Shown piece after piece: positions 1 through 7,211 of a stretch of 23,866 bases of DNA (position 1 is the stretch's first letter; each line of letters opens with the position of its first letter). The translations under genes were made by a program, and so were the position numbers. The notes below the pieces were generated by a model. That model made no database searches and was not told the origin of the DNA. It saw nothing but the letters and a program-made list of their open reading frames with translations. Source of the DNA: SG8-41 sp036555615 (lineage in GTDB: Bacteria; Pseudomonadota; Gammaproteobacteria; Burkholderiales; SG8-41). The stretch covers positions 1 to 23,866 of the forward strand of contig DATBKZ010000117.1 in the NCBI GenBank assembly GCA_036555615.1, in the 5' to 3' direction.

Positions 1-66
1 AACCTGTCCGGCCGCGGCGACAAGGACATGCATACGGTTGCCGAGCGCTCGGGCATCAAGATCTAG
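1..66 (+). CDS. trpB: Tryptophan synthase beta chain, C-terminal end (partial)
   Basis: Only the last 21 codons and the TAG stop are inside the window. The reading frame gives NLSGRGDKDMHTVAERSGIK followed by I, the usual C-terminus of TrpB, in which SGRGDKD is part of the conserved PLP-phosphate/sheet region. The gene encodes the PLP-dependent subunit that condenses indole with serine. It ends one base before the trpA start, so the two subunits are almost certainly co-transcribed. The body of the gene lies to the left of the window. Confidence 0.9.
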   Translation, partial: NLSGRGDKDMHTVAERSGIKI

Positions 67-67
67 C

Positions 68-883
68 ATGTCGCGGATCACGGCCAAGTTCGAGGCGCTG
101 AAGCGGCAGGGGAGGAAAGCCCTCATTCCCTTCATCACCGCCGGTGACCCTGACCCCGCGCTGACCGTGCCCGTGATGCACGCGCTCGCCCGCGCGGGCG
201 CCGACGTGATCGAGCTGGGCGTGCCGTTCTCGGACCCCATGGCCGATGGTCCCGTGATCCAGCGCTCGAGCGAGCGGGCGCTGAAGCACGGCGTGTCGCT
301 GCGGCGTGTCCTCGGTTATCTTTCCGAGTTCCGCAAGTTGAATCGCGACACGCCCGTGGTGATCTTCGGCTACGCCAACCCGATCGAGTCGCTGGGCGTG
401 GAGCGTTTCGCCGACGCCGCCAGGTCCGCGGACGCCGATGGCGTGCTGGTGGTCGATTACCCTCCGGAGGAGGCTAGCGAGCTCGTGCAGGCCCTCGATG
501 CGCGCGGGCTCGACACGATTTTCCTGCTCTCGCCCACCACCACCGACGAGCGGCTCGAGCGTATCGCGCGGCTGGGCCGCGGCTACCTCTATTATGTTTC
601 GGTGCGCGGCGTGACCGGGGCCTCCCATATCGACATTGCCGAAGCCGCCGCACGGGTGCGGCGGGTTCACGAATTCACGCGGCTGCCGGTGGGCGTCGGT
701 TTCGGGATCCGTGACGCGGACAGCGCGCGCGCGATCGGCGCCGTGGCCGATGCCGTGGTGATAGGCAGCGCGTTGATACAGGAAATGGAAAAGGCGCCGC
801 GGGACAAGGTCACGGAGCGGGCCGTCGCGTTTCTCGCCCCGATCCGTGAAGCGCTCGACCAGCTCGCGGCGGTCAAGGTATGA
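68..883 (+). CDS. trpA: Tryptophan synthase alpha chain
   Basis: Encodes the 271-residue alpha subunit, which cleaves indole-3-glycerol phosphate to indole and glyceraldehyde 3-phosphate and channels indole to TrpB. The catalytic pair falls at the classical positions: E49 in VIELGVPFSDP and D60 in MADGP. The phosphate-binding end of the TIM barrel is visible as VGVGFGIRD and VIGSALI near the C-terminus. Length matches the family (about 268). I chose the ATG at 68, one base after the trpB stop, because it gives MSRITAKFEALK, the normal N-terminus; an in-frame ATG at 38 would add ten residues lying inside trpB. The stop overlaps accD by four bases (ATGA), implying translational coupling. Confidence 0.97.
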   Translation: MSRITAKFEALKRQGRKALIPFITAGDPDPALTVPVMHALARAGADVIELGVPFSDPMADGPVIQRSSERALKHGVSLRRVLGYLSEFRKLNRDTPVVIFGYANPIESLGVERFADAARSADADGVLVVDYPPEEASELVQALDARGLDTIFLLSPTTTDERLERIARLGRGYLYYVSVRGVTGASHIDIAEAAARVRRVHEFTRLPVGVGFGIRDADSARAIGAVADAVVIGSALIQEMEKAPRDKVTERAVAFLAPIREALDQLAAVKV

Positions 884-1746
884 GCTGGCTCCAGAAACTG
901 CTGCCGCCCAAGATCAAGCGCGAGGTGGGCAGCCCGCGCAAGGTGGTCCCCGAGGGGCTGTGGAGCAAGTGCGATTCGTGCGAGGCGGTGCTCTACCGCG
1001 CCGACCTCGAGAAGAATCTCTACGTCTGCCCCAAGTGCTCGCATCACAACCGCATTCCCGCGCGCGAGAGGCTCGACAGCCTGCTCGACCGCGAAGGCCG
1101 CTACGAGATCGGCGCGGATGTGGCGCCGGTCGACAGCCTCAAGTTCAAGGACAGCCGGCGCTATCCCGAGCGCCTGGAGGAGGCGCGCAGCGAGACCGCC
1201 GAGGAGGAAGCGCTGGTGGTGATGCAGGGATCGATCAAGGCGATCCCGGTGGTGGCGGCGGCATTTGAATTCGGCTTTCTCGGAGGCTCCATGGGCTCGG
1301 CCGTCGGCGAGCGCTTCGTGCGCGGCGTGCAGGTGTGCCTGGAGCAGCGTCTGCCCTACATCAGCATCACCGCGAGCGGCGGCGCGCGCATGCAGGAGGG
1401 GCTGTTCTCGCTCATGCAGATGGCCAAGACCTGCGCGGCGCTGACCGATCTCGCGCACGACCGGCTGCCTTTCATCACGATTCTGACCGATCCCACCATG
1501 GGCGGGGTATCCGCGAGCTTTGCCATGATCGGCGATGTCGTCATCGCGGAGCCCGGCGCGCTCATCGGCTTTGCAGGTCCCCGCGTGATCGAGCAGACGG
1601 TGCGCGAGACCCTGCCCGAAGGCTTCCAGCGCTCCGAATTCCTGCTCAAGCACGGCGCGATCGACATGATCGTCGACCGCCGCGAGATGCGGGACAAGCT
1701 GGCTGGGCTCCTCACGATGCTGCTCAAGCTGCCGCCGGCAGCATGA
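880..1746 (+). CDS. accD: Acetyl-CoA carboxylase carboxyltransferase subunit beta
   Basis: A 288-residue AccD. With AccA it transfers the carboxyl group from carboxybiotin to acetyl-CoA, making malonyl-CoA for fatty-acid synthesis in the cytoplasm. A four-cysteine zinc ribbon is visible: C31-x2-C34 and C50-x2-C53. The carboxyltransferase crotonase-like core follows, with FLGGSMGSAVGERF, ITASGGARMQEG and the oxyanion-type stretch DPTMGGVSASFAMIGD, then GFAGPRVIEQT. Length fits the family (about 285-300). Its ATG overlaps the trpA stop as ATGA. The trpA-accD-folC order is typical of beta- and gammaproteobacteria and probably reflects one transcript. Confidence 0.97.
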   Translation: MSWLQKLLPPKIKREVGSPRKVVPEGLWSKCDSCEAVLYRADLEKNLYVCPKCSHHNRIPARERLDSLLDREGRYEIGADVAPVDSLKFKDSRRYPERLEEARSETAEEEALVVMQGSIKAIPVVAAAFEFGFLGGSMGSAVGERFVRGVQVCLEQRLPYISITASGGARMQEGLFSLMQMAKTCAALTDLAHDRLPFITILTDPTMGGVSASFAMIGDVVIAEPGALIGFAGPRVIEQTVRETLPEGFQRSEFLLKHGAIDMIVDRREMRDKLAGLLTMLLKLPPAA

Positions 1747-1810
1747 ACCGTATCGTCTCCCGTTCCCCGTTCCTCGCCATTCGTTTCCCGCCCGGACATC
1801 GGGGCGCGCC

Positions 1811-3100
1811 GTGAGTGCGGTGCCGACATCGCTCGCGCAGTGGCTGGAATACATTGAGCACCAGCATCCAAAGGCCATTGCGCTCGGGGTCGATCGGGTC
1901 GCCCGCGTTCGCGACGCCCTCGGGCTTGCGCCCGCATTTCCGATCATCACGGTGGGCGGAACCAATGGCAAGGGCTCGGTGTGCGCCATGCTGGAGGCGA
2001 TCCTGCATTGCGCGGGCTACCGTGTCGGCCGCTACACCTCGCCCCACCTGCTGCGCTATAACGAGCGCGTGCGCGTTGCGGGTGCGGACGCGCGCGACGA
2101 GGAGCTGGCCGAGGGGTTTGCCGCGGTGGAACGCGCCCGGCGGGATGTGCCGCTCACGTATTTCGAGTACGGCACGCTCGCGGGCGTCAGGCTGTTTGCC
2201 GAGCAGCGCGTGGATGTCGCCGTGCTGGAGGTCGGGCTAGGCGGGCGGCTCGACGCGGTCAACGTCTTCGACCCCGACTGCGCGGTGGTCACCACCGTGG
2301 ACATCGACCACGTCGATTTTCTGGGCGGGGACCGCGAATCGATCGGCCGGGAGAAGGCCGGGATCTTCCGCGCCGGCCGGCCTGCGGTATGCGCTGATCC
2401 GGCGCCGCCATCGAGCCTCCTTCAACGCGCGGCCGAGATCGGCGCGCGACTGATGCGCATCGACGTCGATTTCGGTGCCGTGCCGCAGGGCAGGCATTGG
2501 CAATACTGGGGACCGCGCGGCAAGCGCAGCGCGCTGCCGTATCCCGCGTTGCGCGGCACCTGCCAGCTCGCCAATGCAGCCGCATCGATTGCCGCGCTCG
2601 AGTCGATGCGGGAGCGCGTGCCCGTGACCGTGAACGACATCCGCGCGGGGCTCCTGCAGGCCGATATTCCCGGTCGCTTCCAGGTGCTGCCCGGGCGACC
2701 GTCGGTGATCCTCGACGTGGCGCACAACCCGCAGGCGGCGCGCGCGCTTGCCGCGAGCCTCGCGGCATTGGGCGGGAACGGTCGGATCCTCGCGGTCTTC
2801 GCGATGCTGCGGGACAAGGACATTTCCGGCGTCGTCGCCGCGGTGAATTCACGGGTGGCGCACTGGTTCATCGCTGGACTCGGCGGCGCACGCGGAGCCG
2901 GTATTGCGGAACTCCGTGAAGCGCTCGCGGCACGCGCCGTCACGGCGGTGACCGAGTGCAGGGACGTCCCCGCTGCCTACACGCAAGCCTGTGATATAGC
3001 GGCGGAAAATGATAGAATTTTGGTGTTCGGATCGTTTTACACCGTGGCCGCGGTGATGGCATTGCGTGAGCGCCAGAGGGGCGTTCCCGGCCAGCGGTAA
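1811..3100 (+). CDS. folC: Bifunctional dihydrofolate synthase / folylpolyglutamate synthase
   Basis: A 429-residue Mur-ligase-family enzyme that joins glutamate to dihydropteroate and then extends the polyglutamate tail of folates. The ATP P-loop is GGTNGKGS at residues 49-56. The central domain shows EVGLGGRLDAVN and TVDIDHVDFLG (metal and ATP binding), and the C-terminal domain carries LDVAHNPQAA, as in FolC. The start is taken as GTG at 1811, giving SLAQWLEYIEHQHPKAIALG, which matches the usual FolC N-terminus. There is no strong ribosome binding site before it (only a G-rich run). It lies 64 bases after accD in the same direction and was probably co-transcribed. Confidence 0.95.
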   Translation: MSAVPTSLAQWLEYIEHQHPKAIALGVDRVARVRDALGLAPAFPIITVGGTNGKGSVCAMLEAILHCAGYRVGRYTSPHLLRYNERVRVAGADARDEELAEGFAAVERARRDVPLTYFEYGTLAGVRLFAEQRVDVAVLEVGLGGRLDAVNVFDPDCAVVTTVDIDHVDFLGGDRESIGREKAGIFRAGRPAVCADPAPPSSLLQRAAEIGARLMRIDVDFGAVPQGRHWQYWGPRGKRSALPYPALRGTCQLANAAASIAALESMRERVPVTVNDIRAGLLQADIPGRFQVLPGRPSVILDVAHNPQAARALAASLAALGGNGRILAVFAMLRDKDISGVVAAVNSRVAHWFIAGLGGARGAGIAELREALAARAVTAVTECRDVPAAYTQACDIAAENDRILVFGSFYTVAAVMALRERQRGVPGQR

Positions 3101-3157
3101 CAGCCGGGCAGAACCTGGGTCTGAGGACCGATACATATGGCCGGGTGGCGGCGGTAG

Positions 3158-3787
3158 ATGGCGCGAGCGATCAGCGACGAGGAACTCCAGCTCAAACGAC
3201 GCGCGCGGCGGCGCCTGATCGGCGCCATCGTGCTGGTGGCGGCCATGGTCGTCGTGCTGCCCATGGTCCTCGATACGGAGCCCAGGCCGGTCAGCCAGAA
3301 CATAACGGTCCGCATTCCTTCTCCCGACGCGAACGCGTTCACGCCCAAAGCCGCGCCCTCCCCGGTGTCCAAGCCGGCGGCGGGCAAGTCGACGGTGGCA
3401 CAGGTGGACGGAAAGCCCGCAGCTGCGCCGACCGGATCGCAGGAAGCGCCCAAGGCAGCGGCGCAGCCGGAGGCCGCGAAGCCGGCCAAGGTGGAAAAGC
3501 CCAAGGCGCCGGCCAAGACCACCGCGAAGACCTCAAAGCCCGCGGCCCCGGCGGCAAACGGCGCGTACGTCGTCCAGGTCATTGCGCTCGCCGATGCGGA
3601 AAAGGCGCGACGGATGCAACAGCAGATCGCCGCCGCCGGCATCAAGTCCTATACCGAGGTCGTCAAGACGGTGAAGGGCGACGTGACGCGAGTGCGGGCG
3701 GGGCCGTTCGGCACGCGCGAGGCGGCGGAGAAGGCGCGGGAGCAGTTGAAGTCGCTGGGCATGAATGGCAACGTGACGACTAGGTGA
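3158..3787 (+). CDS. SPOR-domain inner-membrane protein (DedD-like)
   Basis: A 209-residue protein with an envelope/division-type layout. A basic cytoplasmic N-terminus (about residues 1-21) is followed by one transmembrane helix, LIGAIVLVAAMVVVLPMVL (about 22-40). A long Pro/Ala/Lys-rich periplasmic linker (about 60-130) leads to a C-terminal SPOR domain (about 135-209) with YVVQVIALADAEKARRMQQQ and TRVRAGPFGTREAAEKA. SPOR domains bind denuded peptidoglycan glycan strands at the septum, so a cell-division role is inferred from family. The gene sits between folC and cvpA, where betaproteobacteria normally carry this protein. Its TGA overlaps the GTG at 3784. No clear Shine-Dalgarno is seen before the ATG. 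Confidence 0.9.
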   Translation: MARAISDEELQLKRRARRRLIGAIVLVAAMVVVLPMVLDTEPRPVSQNITVRIPSPDANAFTPKAAPSPVSKPAAGKSTVAQVDGKPAAAPTGSQEAPKAAAQPEAAKPAKVEKPKAPAKTTAKTSKPAAPAANGAYVVQVIALADAEKARRMQQQIAAAGIKSYTEVVKTVKGDVTRVRAGPFGTREAAEKAREQLKSLGMNGNVTTR

Positions 3788-3789
3788 AC

Positions 3790-4278
3790 ATGACGATCAT
3801 CGACATCATCGTGCTCGTCATCATCGGGGTCTCGGTCGCGTTCGGCGTGTGGCGGGGCCTCGTGCGCGAGGTGCTGGCACTGGTTGCCTGGGTGGCGGCA
3901 TTCCTGATCGCGAACCTGCTTGCGCCGGATGCCGCAAGGATCCTCCCCCGGGCGATGGCGAACGAGGAGTTCCGGCTGCTGGTGAGCTTCGTCGTCGTGT
4001 TCATCGTGGCGCTGATCGGCTTGAGCGTGCTGGCCATACTCGCCTCGAAGCTGGTGAAAGTCATCGGCCTCGGCGCCGCTGACCGGGCCGTCGGCGGTTT
4101 CTTCGGGCTGGCGCGGGGCCTGCTGGTGGTGATGATACTGGTGCTGCTGGCGGGGCTCACGATGCTGCCGCGCCAGCCCGTATGGCGCGATGCGATGTTG
4201 ACTGGTCCACTGGAAACCTTCGCCGGCTACATCAAGGGCTGGCTGCCGGCTGATCTGTCGAAGCGCATCAGATACTAG
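3790..4278 (+). CDS. cvpA: CvpA family membrane protein
   Basis: A small integral membrane protein (162 residues from this start) with four predicted helices: IIDIIVLVIIGVSVAFGVWRG, VLALVAWVAAFLIANLLA, a third around LLVSFVVVFIVALIGLSVLAI and a fourth around LLVVMILVLLAGL. The GVWRGLVREVLALVAWV stretch and the later GLARGLL are typical of CvpA, named from its requirement for colicin V production; its native biochemical role is poorly defined. The ATG at 3790 gives the family N-terminus MTIIDIIVL. A GTG at 3784, overlapping the previous stop as GTGA, is an alternative that adds two residues. It lies directly before purF, the classic cvpA-purF pair. Confidence 0.92.
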   Translation: MTIIDIIVLVIIGVSVAFGVWRGLVREVLALVAWVAAFLIANLLAPDAARILPRAMANEEFRLLVSFVVVFIVALIGLSVLAILASKLVKVIGLGAADRAVGGFFGLARGLLVVMILVLLAGLTMLPRQPVWRDAMLTGPLETFAGYIKGWLPADLSKRIRY

Positions 4279-4306
4279 ACGCACGAGGAGCCCTCGAGGA
4301 AGCGCG

Positions 4307-5830
4307 ATGTGCGGAATCGTCGGAGTCGTCGCGAAGAGCCCGGTCAACCAGCTGCTCTATGACGGGCTGCTGGTGTTGCAGCACCGCGGCCAGGACGCGG
4401 CCGGCATCGTCACGGCCGAAGGCGCCACGTTTCACATGCACAAGGGCCCGGGCATGGTGCGCGACGTGTTCCGGACGCGCAACATGCGGGCGTTGAGCGG
4501 CTCCTCCGGCATCGCACACACGCGCTATCCGACCGCCGGTTCCGCCTGGTCGGGTGCGGAATCGCAGCCGTTCTACGTGAACTCCCCCTTCGGCATCGTG
4601 CTCGGCCATAACGGCAACCTCACCAACACGGAGCAGCTGAAGAACGATCTGTTCCGCCAGGACTTGCGGCACGTCAACACCAATTCCGACTCCGAAGTGC
4701 TTCTCAACGTGCTCGCGCACGAGCTGCAGGAGGGCGCCGCGCACTATAAGCTCGACCCGGCGACCATTTTCGCGGGGGTCTCGGGCGTCTACCGCCGTTG
4801 CCGCGGCGCCTACGCCGTGGTGGCGATGATCGCGGGCTACGGGTTGCTCGCCTTCCGCGACGCCCACGGCATCCGGCCGCTGGTGTTCGGGCGGGCCGAG
4901 ACGGAGCACGGCTACGAGTACATGGTGGCCTCGGAGTCCGTGGCGCTCGACTCCCTGGGCTTCCATCTGGTGCGCGACGTTGCGCCCGGCGAGGCGATCT
5001 TCGTCGACCAGGACGGGCACTTCTTCAGCCAGCAGTGCGCTCCCGCGGCCTCCCTCAACCCGTGCATTTTCGAGTTCGTCTATCTGGCGCGGCCCGATTC
5101 CGTGATCGACGGCATCTCGGTCTACGAGACGCGGCTGCGCATGGGCGTCAGCCTCGCCGAGAAGATCAAGCGCGACTACCGGCACCTCGACATCGACGTC
5201 GTGATCCCGATCCCGGACTCGAGCCGGCCGGCCGCGATGGAGCTCTCGAAGCGCATTGGCCTTCCGTACCGCGAGGGCTTCATCAAGAACCGCTATATCG
5301 GCCGCACGTTCATCATGCCGGGCCAGTCGATCCGCCAGCGCTCGGTGCGGCAGAAGTTGAATGCCATCGCGATGGAGTTCCGCGGCAAGAACGTGCTGCT
5401 GGTGGACGATTCCATCGTGCGCGGCAACACCAGCCGCGAGATCGTGCAAATGGCCCGGGAAGCCGGCGCGCGGAAAGTGTTTTTCGCCTCCGCGGCGCCG
5501 CCGGTCCGCTACCCCAACGTCTACGGCATCGACATGCCCACGCGGGAGGAGCTGATCGCCTGCGGGCGCAGCGAAGCCGAGATTGCGCGCGAGATCGGGT
5601 GCGACGAGCTGATCTACCAGGACCTGGAGGCGTTGCGCGAGGACGTGCGCAGCGTGAATCCCAGGGTCGCCAATTTCGAGGATTCGTGCTTTTCCGGGGT
5701 CTACGTGACCGGCGACGTGACCAAGGAATACCTCGACGGCGTGGAAGCCCAGCGGCGCGACGGCGCCAAGATGGCGGATATGGCGGCGGCAAGCACGCAG
5801 CTCGATCTCGGGCTCGAGCTGGTCGAGTGA
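4307..5830 (+). CDS. purF: Amidophosphoribosyltransferase
   Basis: A 507-residue enzyme for the first committed step of de novo purine synthesis: PRPP plus glutamine to 5-phosphoribosylamine. The protein begins MCGIVGVV, so the nucleophilic Cys of the N-terminal glutamine amidotransferase domain is residue 2 with no propeptide, as in the E. coli-type enzyme. The glutaminase shows HRGQDAAGI, HTRYPTAGS and GHNGNLTN. The phosphoribosyltransferase domain has the PRPP loop VLLVDDSIVRGNTS at about 363-376. The ribosome binding site GAGGA lies six bases before the ATG. There is no obvious terminator directly after the gene; the next element is the metZ control region. Confidence 0.97.
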   Translation: MCGIVGVVAKSPVNQLLYDGLLVLQHRGQDAAGIVTAEGATFHMHKGPGMVRDVFRTRNMRALSGSSGIAHTRYPTAGSAWSGAESQPFYVNSPFGIVLGHNGNLTNTEQLKNDLFRQDLRHVNTNSDSEVLLNVLAHELQEGAAHYKLDPATIFAGVSGVYRRCRGAYAVVAMIAGYGLLAFRDAHGIRPLVFGRAETEHGYEYMVASESVALDSLGFHLVRDVAPGEAIFVDQDGHFFSQQCAPAASLNPCIFEFVYLARPDSVIDGISVYETRLRMGVSLAEKIKRDYRHLDIDVVIPIPDSSRPAAMELSKRIGLPYREGFIKNRYIGRTFIMPGQSIRQRSVRQKLNAIAMEFRGKNVLLVDDSIVRGNTSREIVQMAREAGARKVFFASAAPPVRYPNVYGIDMPTREELIACGRSEAEIAREIGCDELIYQDLEALREDVRSVNPRVANFEDSCFSGVYVTGDVTKEYLDGVEAQRRDGAKMADMAAASTQLDLGLELVE

Positions 5831-5874
5831 TCCAGCGCCGCGCCCGGGAGCGGCCGGTGTTTCTTCCCGAATTC

Positions 5875-5903
5875 TTGACAGCCGCAGTCTGAAAGAGTAG
5901 CTT
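5875..5903 (+). promoter_or_regulatory. Probable sigma70 promoter for metZ
   Basis: A perfect -35 hexamer TTGACA (5875-5880) is followed after 17 bases by a weak -10, TAGCTT (5898-5903). Transcription would start near 5910, exactly where the riboswitch fold begins. That coincidence is the main support, since the -10 is poor. Confidence 0.6.
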
Positions 5904-5907
5904 TCCG

Positions 5908-5966
5908 GTCGCGCCGATTTGAGGTCAGCTTGCGGGCGCGTTAGAAATCCAGCTAAAGCGACGGCG
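5908..5966 (+). ncRNA. SAM-II (SAM-alpha) riboswitch aptamer upstream of metZ
   Basis: The leader carries the conserved order of SAM-II elements: GATTTGAG, then GCTTGC, then GCGCGTTAGAAAT, then GCTAAAG. P1 is a perfect six-base-pair stem, CGCGCC (5910-5915) with GGCGCG (5935-5940). The H-type pseudoknot is supported by GATTT (5916-5920) pairing with AAATC (5945-5949), and by GTC-A-GCTT (5924-5931) pairing with AAGCGAC (5956-5962) with one bulged base. SAM-II aptamers bind S-adenosylmethionine and repress methionine-synthesis genes, and the next gene is metZ, exactly such a target. The call rests on my recall of the consensus, not on a covariance-model score. Confidence 0.88.
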
Positions 5967-5969
5967 AGG

Positions 5970-6003
5970 AAACCCGTTCGCGAAAGCTGAACGGGTTTTT
6001 TTA
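5970..6003 (+). terminator. Intrinsic terminator between the SAM-II aptamer and metZ
   Basis: A perfect nine-base-pair stem AACCCGTTC (5971-5979) / GAACGGGTT (5989-5997) can be extended inward by GC/GC around a GAAA tetraloop. It runs directly into a T tract (5996-6002). It ends only six bases before the metZ Shine-Dalgarno GGAG (6009-6012). Its place right after the aptamer suggests SAM-controlled transcription termination. It could instead act constitutively, or the fold could also occlude translation initiation. Confidence 0.85.
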
Positions 6004-6018
6004 TTTCTGGAGCGGGGC

Positions 6019-7194
6019 ATGAGCGACGATTTCCGGTTGGATACCCTTGCGGTGCGGGCGGGCACCGAGCGCAGCCAGCACGGCGAACACTCGGAGGCGC
6101 TCTACCTCACGTCGAGCTTCGTGTTCAAGTCCGCGGCGCAGGCCGCCGCGCGCTTCGCGGACCGGGAGCCGGGCAACATCTACTCCCGGTTCACCAACCC
6201 GACCGTGACCATGCTCGAGCAGCGGCTTGCGGCGCTGGAAGGCGCCGAGTGCTGCGTTGCCACCGCGTCCGGCATGTCGGCGATCCTGGCCACCGCAATG
6301 GGCCTGTTGAAGGCGGGCGACCATATCGTGTGCTCGGCCGGTGTGTTTGGCGCGACGGTGCAGCTGTTCGGCGGCATCCTGGCGCGCTTCGGCGTGGAAA
6401 CCTCCTTTGTCGCAAAGACTGATCCCGCCGCATGGCGGGCGGCGGTAAAGAAGACCACGCGTCTGCTCTACCTTGAAACGCCGTCCAATCCGCTGATGGA
6501 GGTGTACGACATTGCGGCACTCGCCGGAATCGCGAAGCGGGCTGGCGCGCTGCTGGCGGTGGACAACGTCTTCTGCACGCCGGTGCTCCAGCGCCCGCTC
6601 CAGCTCGGCGCCGACATCGTCGTCCACTCAGCGACCAAGTTCCTCGACGGGCAGGGGCGCGTGCTCGGCGGTGCAGTGCTCGGGCGGAAGGAAGTGATCT
6701 ACGAGGGGGTGTTCGGGTTTCTGCGCACAGCGGGGCCGACGCTATCGCCCTTCAATGCGTGGGTGATCCTGAAAGGGCTCGAGACGCTGCGGATAAGGGT
6801 GGAGGCGCAGTCCGCCGGCGCGCTGGAGCTCGCGCGCTGGCTGGAGAAGCGGCCCGGCATCGAGCGCGTCTATTACCCCGGGCTTGCCTCGCATCCGCAT
6901 TACGAGCTCGCGAAGAAACAGCAAAAAGGGCCGGGCGCAATCGTGTCCTTCGACGTCAAGGGTGGGCGCGAGGCGGCGTGGCGCGTAGTGGACGCGACGA
7001 AGCTGCTTTCGATAACCGCCAATCTCGGCGACACCCGCACGACCATCACGCATCCTGCTTCCACCACGCACGGGCGCATCTCGGCGGAGGCGCGCGCCGC
7101 GGCGGGCATCGGGGAAGGGCTGCTGCGGGTCGCGGTCGGCCTGGAGAACGTCGAGGACATCAAGGCCGACCTGGCGCGCGGGCTGGGACAGTAG
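6019..7194 (+). CDS. metZ: O-succinylhomoserine sulfhydrylase
   Basis: A 391-residue PLP enzyme of the Cys/Met-metabolism (cystathionine gamma-synthase) family. It makes homocysteine directly from an O-acylhomoserine and sulfide, the direct-sulfhydrylation route to methionine. Visible motifs are YSRFTNPTVTMLEQRLAALEG, the glycine-rich ATASGMSAI, LYLETPSNPLMEVYDI, and the PLP lysine K207 in HSATKFLDGQGRVLGG. The C-terminus TRTTITHPASTTHGRI contains the substrate-carboxylate arginine region. Placement after purF is the usual betaproteobacterial arrangement. The ATG has GGAG six bases upstream. Control by the preceding SAM-II aptamer and terminator is inferred. O-acetyl versus O-succinyl substrate preference cannot be settled from sequence, so the name follows the genomic context. 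Confidence 0.93.
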   Translation: MSDDFRLDTLAVRAGTERSQHGEHSEALYLTSSFVFKSAAQAAARFADREPGNIYSRFTNPTVTMLEQRLAALEGAECCVATASGMSAILATAMGLLKAGDHIVCSAGVFGATVQLFGGILARFGVETSFVAKTDPAAWRAAVKKTTRLLYLETPSNPLMEVYDIAALAGIAKRAGALLAVDNVFCTPVLQRPLQLGADIVVHSATKFLDGQGRVLGGAVLGRKEVIYEGVFGFLRTAGPTLSPFNAWVILKGLETLRIRVEAQSAGALELARWLEKRPGIERVYYPGLASHPHYELAKKQQKGPGAIVSFDVKGGREAAWRVVDATKLLSITANLGDTRTTITHPASTTHGRISAEARAAAGIGEGLLRVAVGLENVEDIKADLARGLGQ

Positions 7195-7211
7195 CCGCGC
7201 CGGCGTCTGCC

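Noticed and set aside
38..67. Upstream ATG as the trpA start
   Set aside because: It lies inside the trpB coding end; the ATG at 68 gives the conserved N-terminus and puts E49 and D60 at canonical positions.
667..1989. Long minus-strand open frame antisense to accD and the start of folC
   Set aside because: It mirrors the third-position GC bias of the real genes, has no recognisable domain, and covers clear accD motifs on the other strand.
4268..5449. 393-codon minus-strand frame antisense to purF
   Set aside because: PurF on the plus strand has all catalytic motifs; the antisense product is compositionally odd and unlike any family I know.
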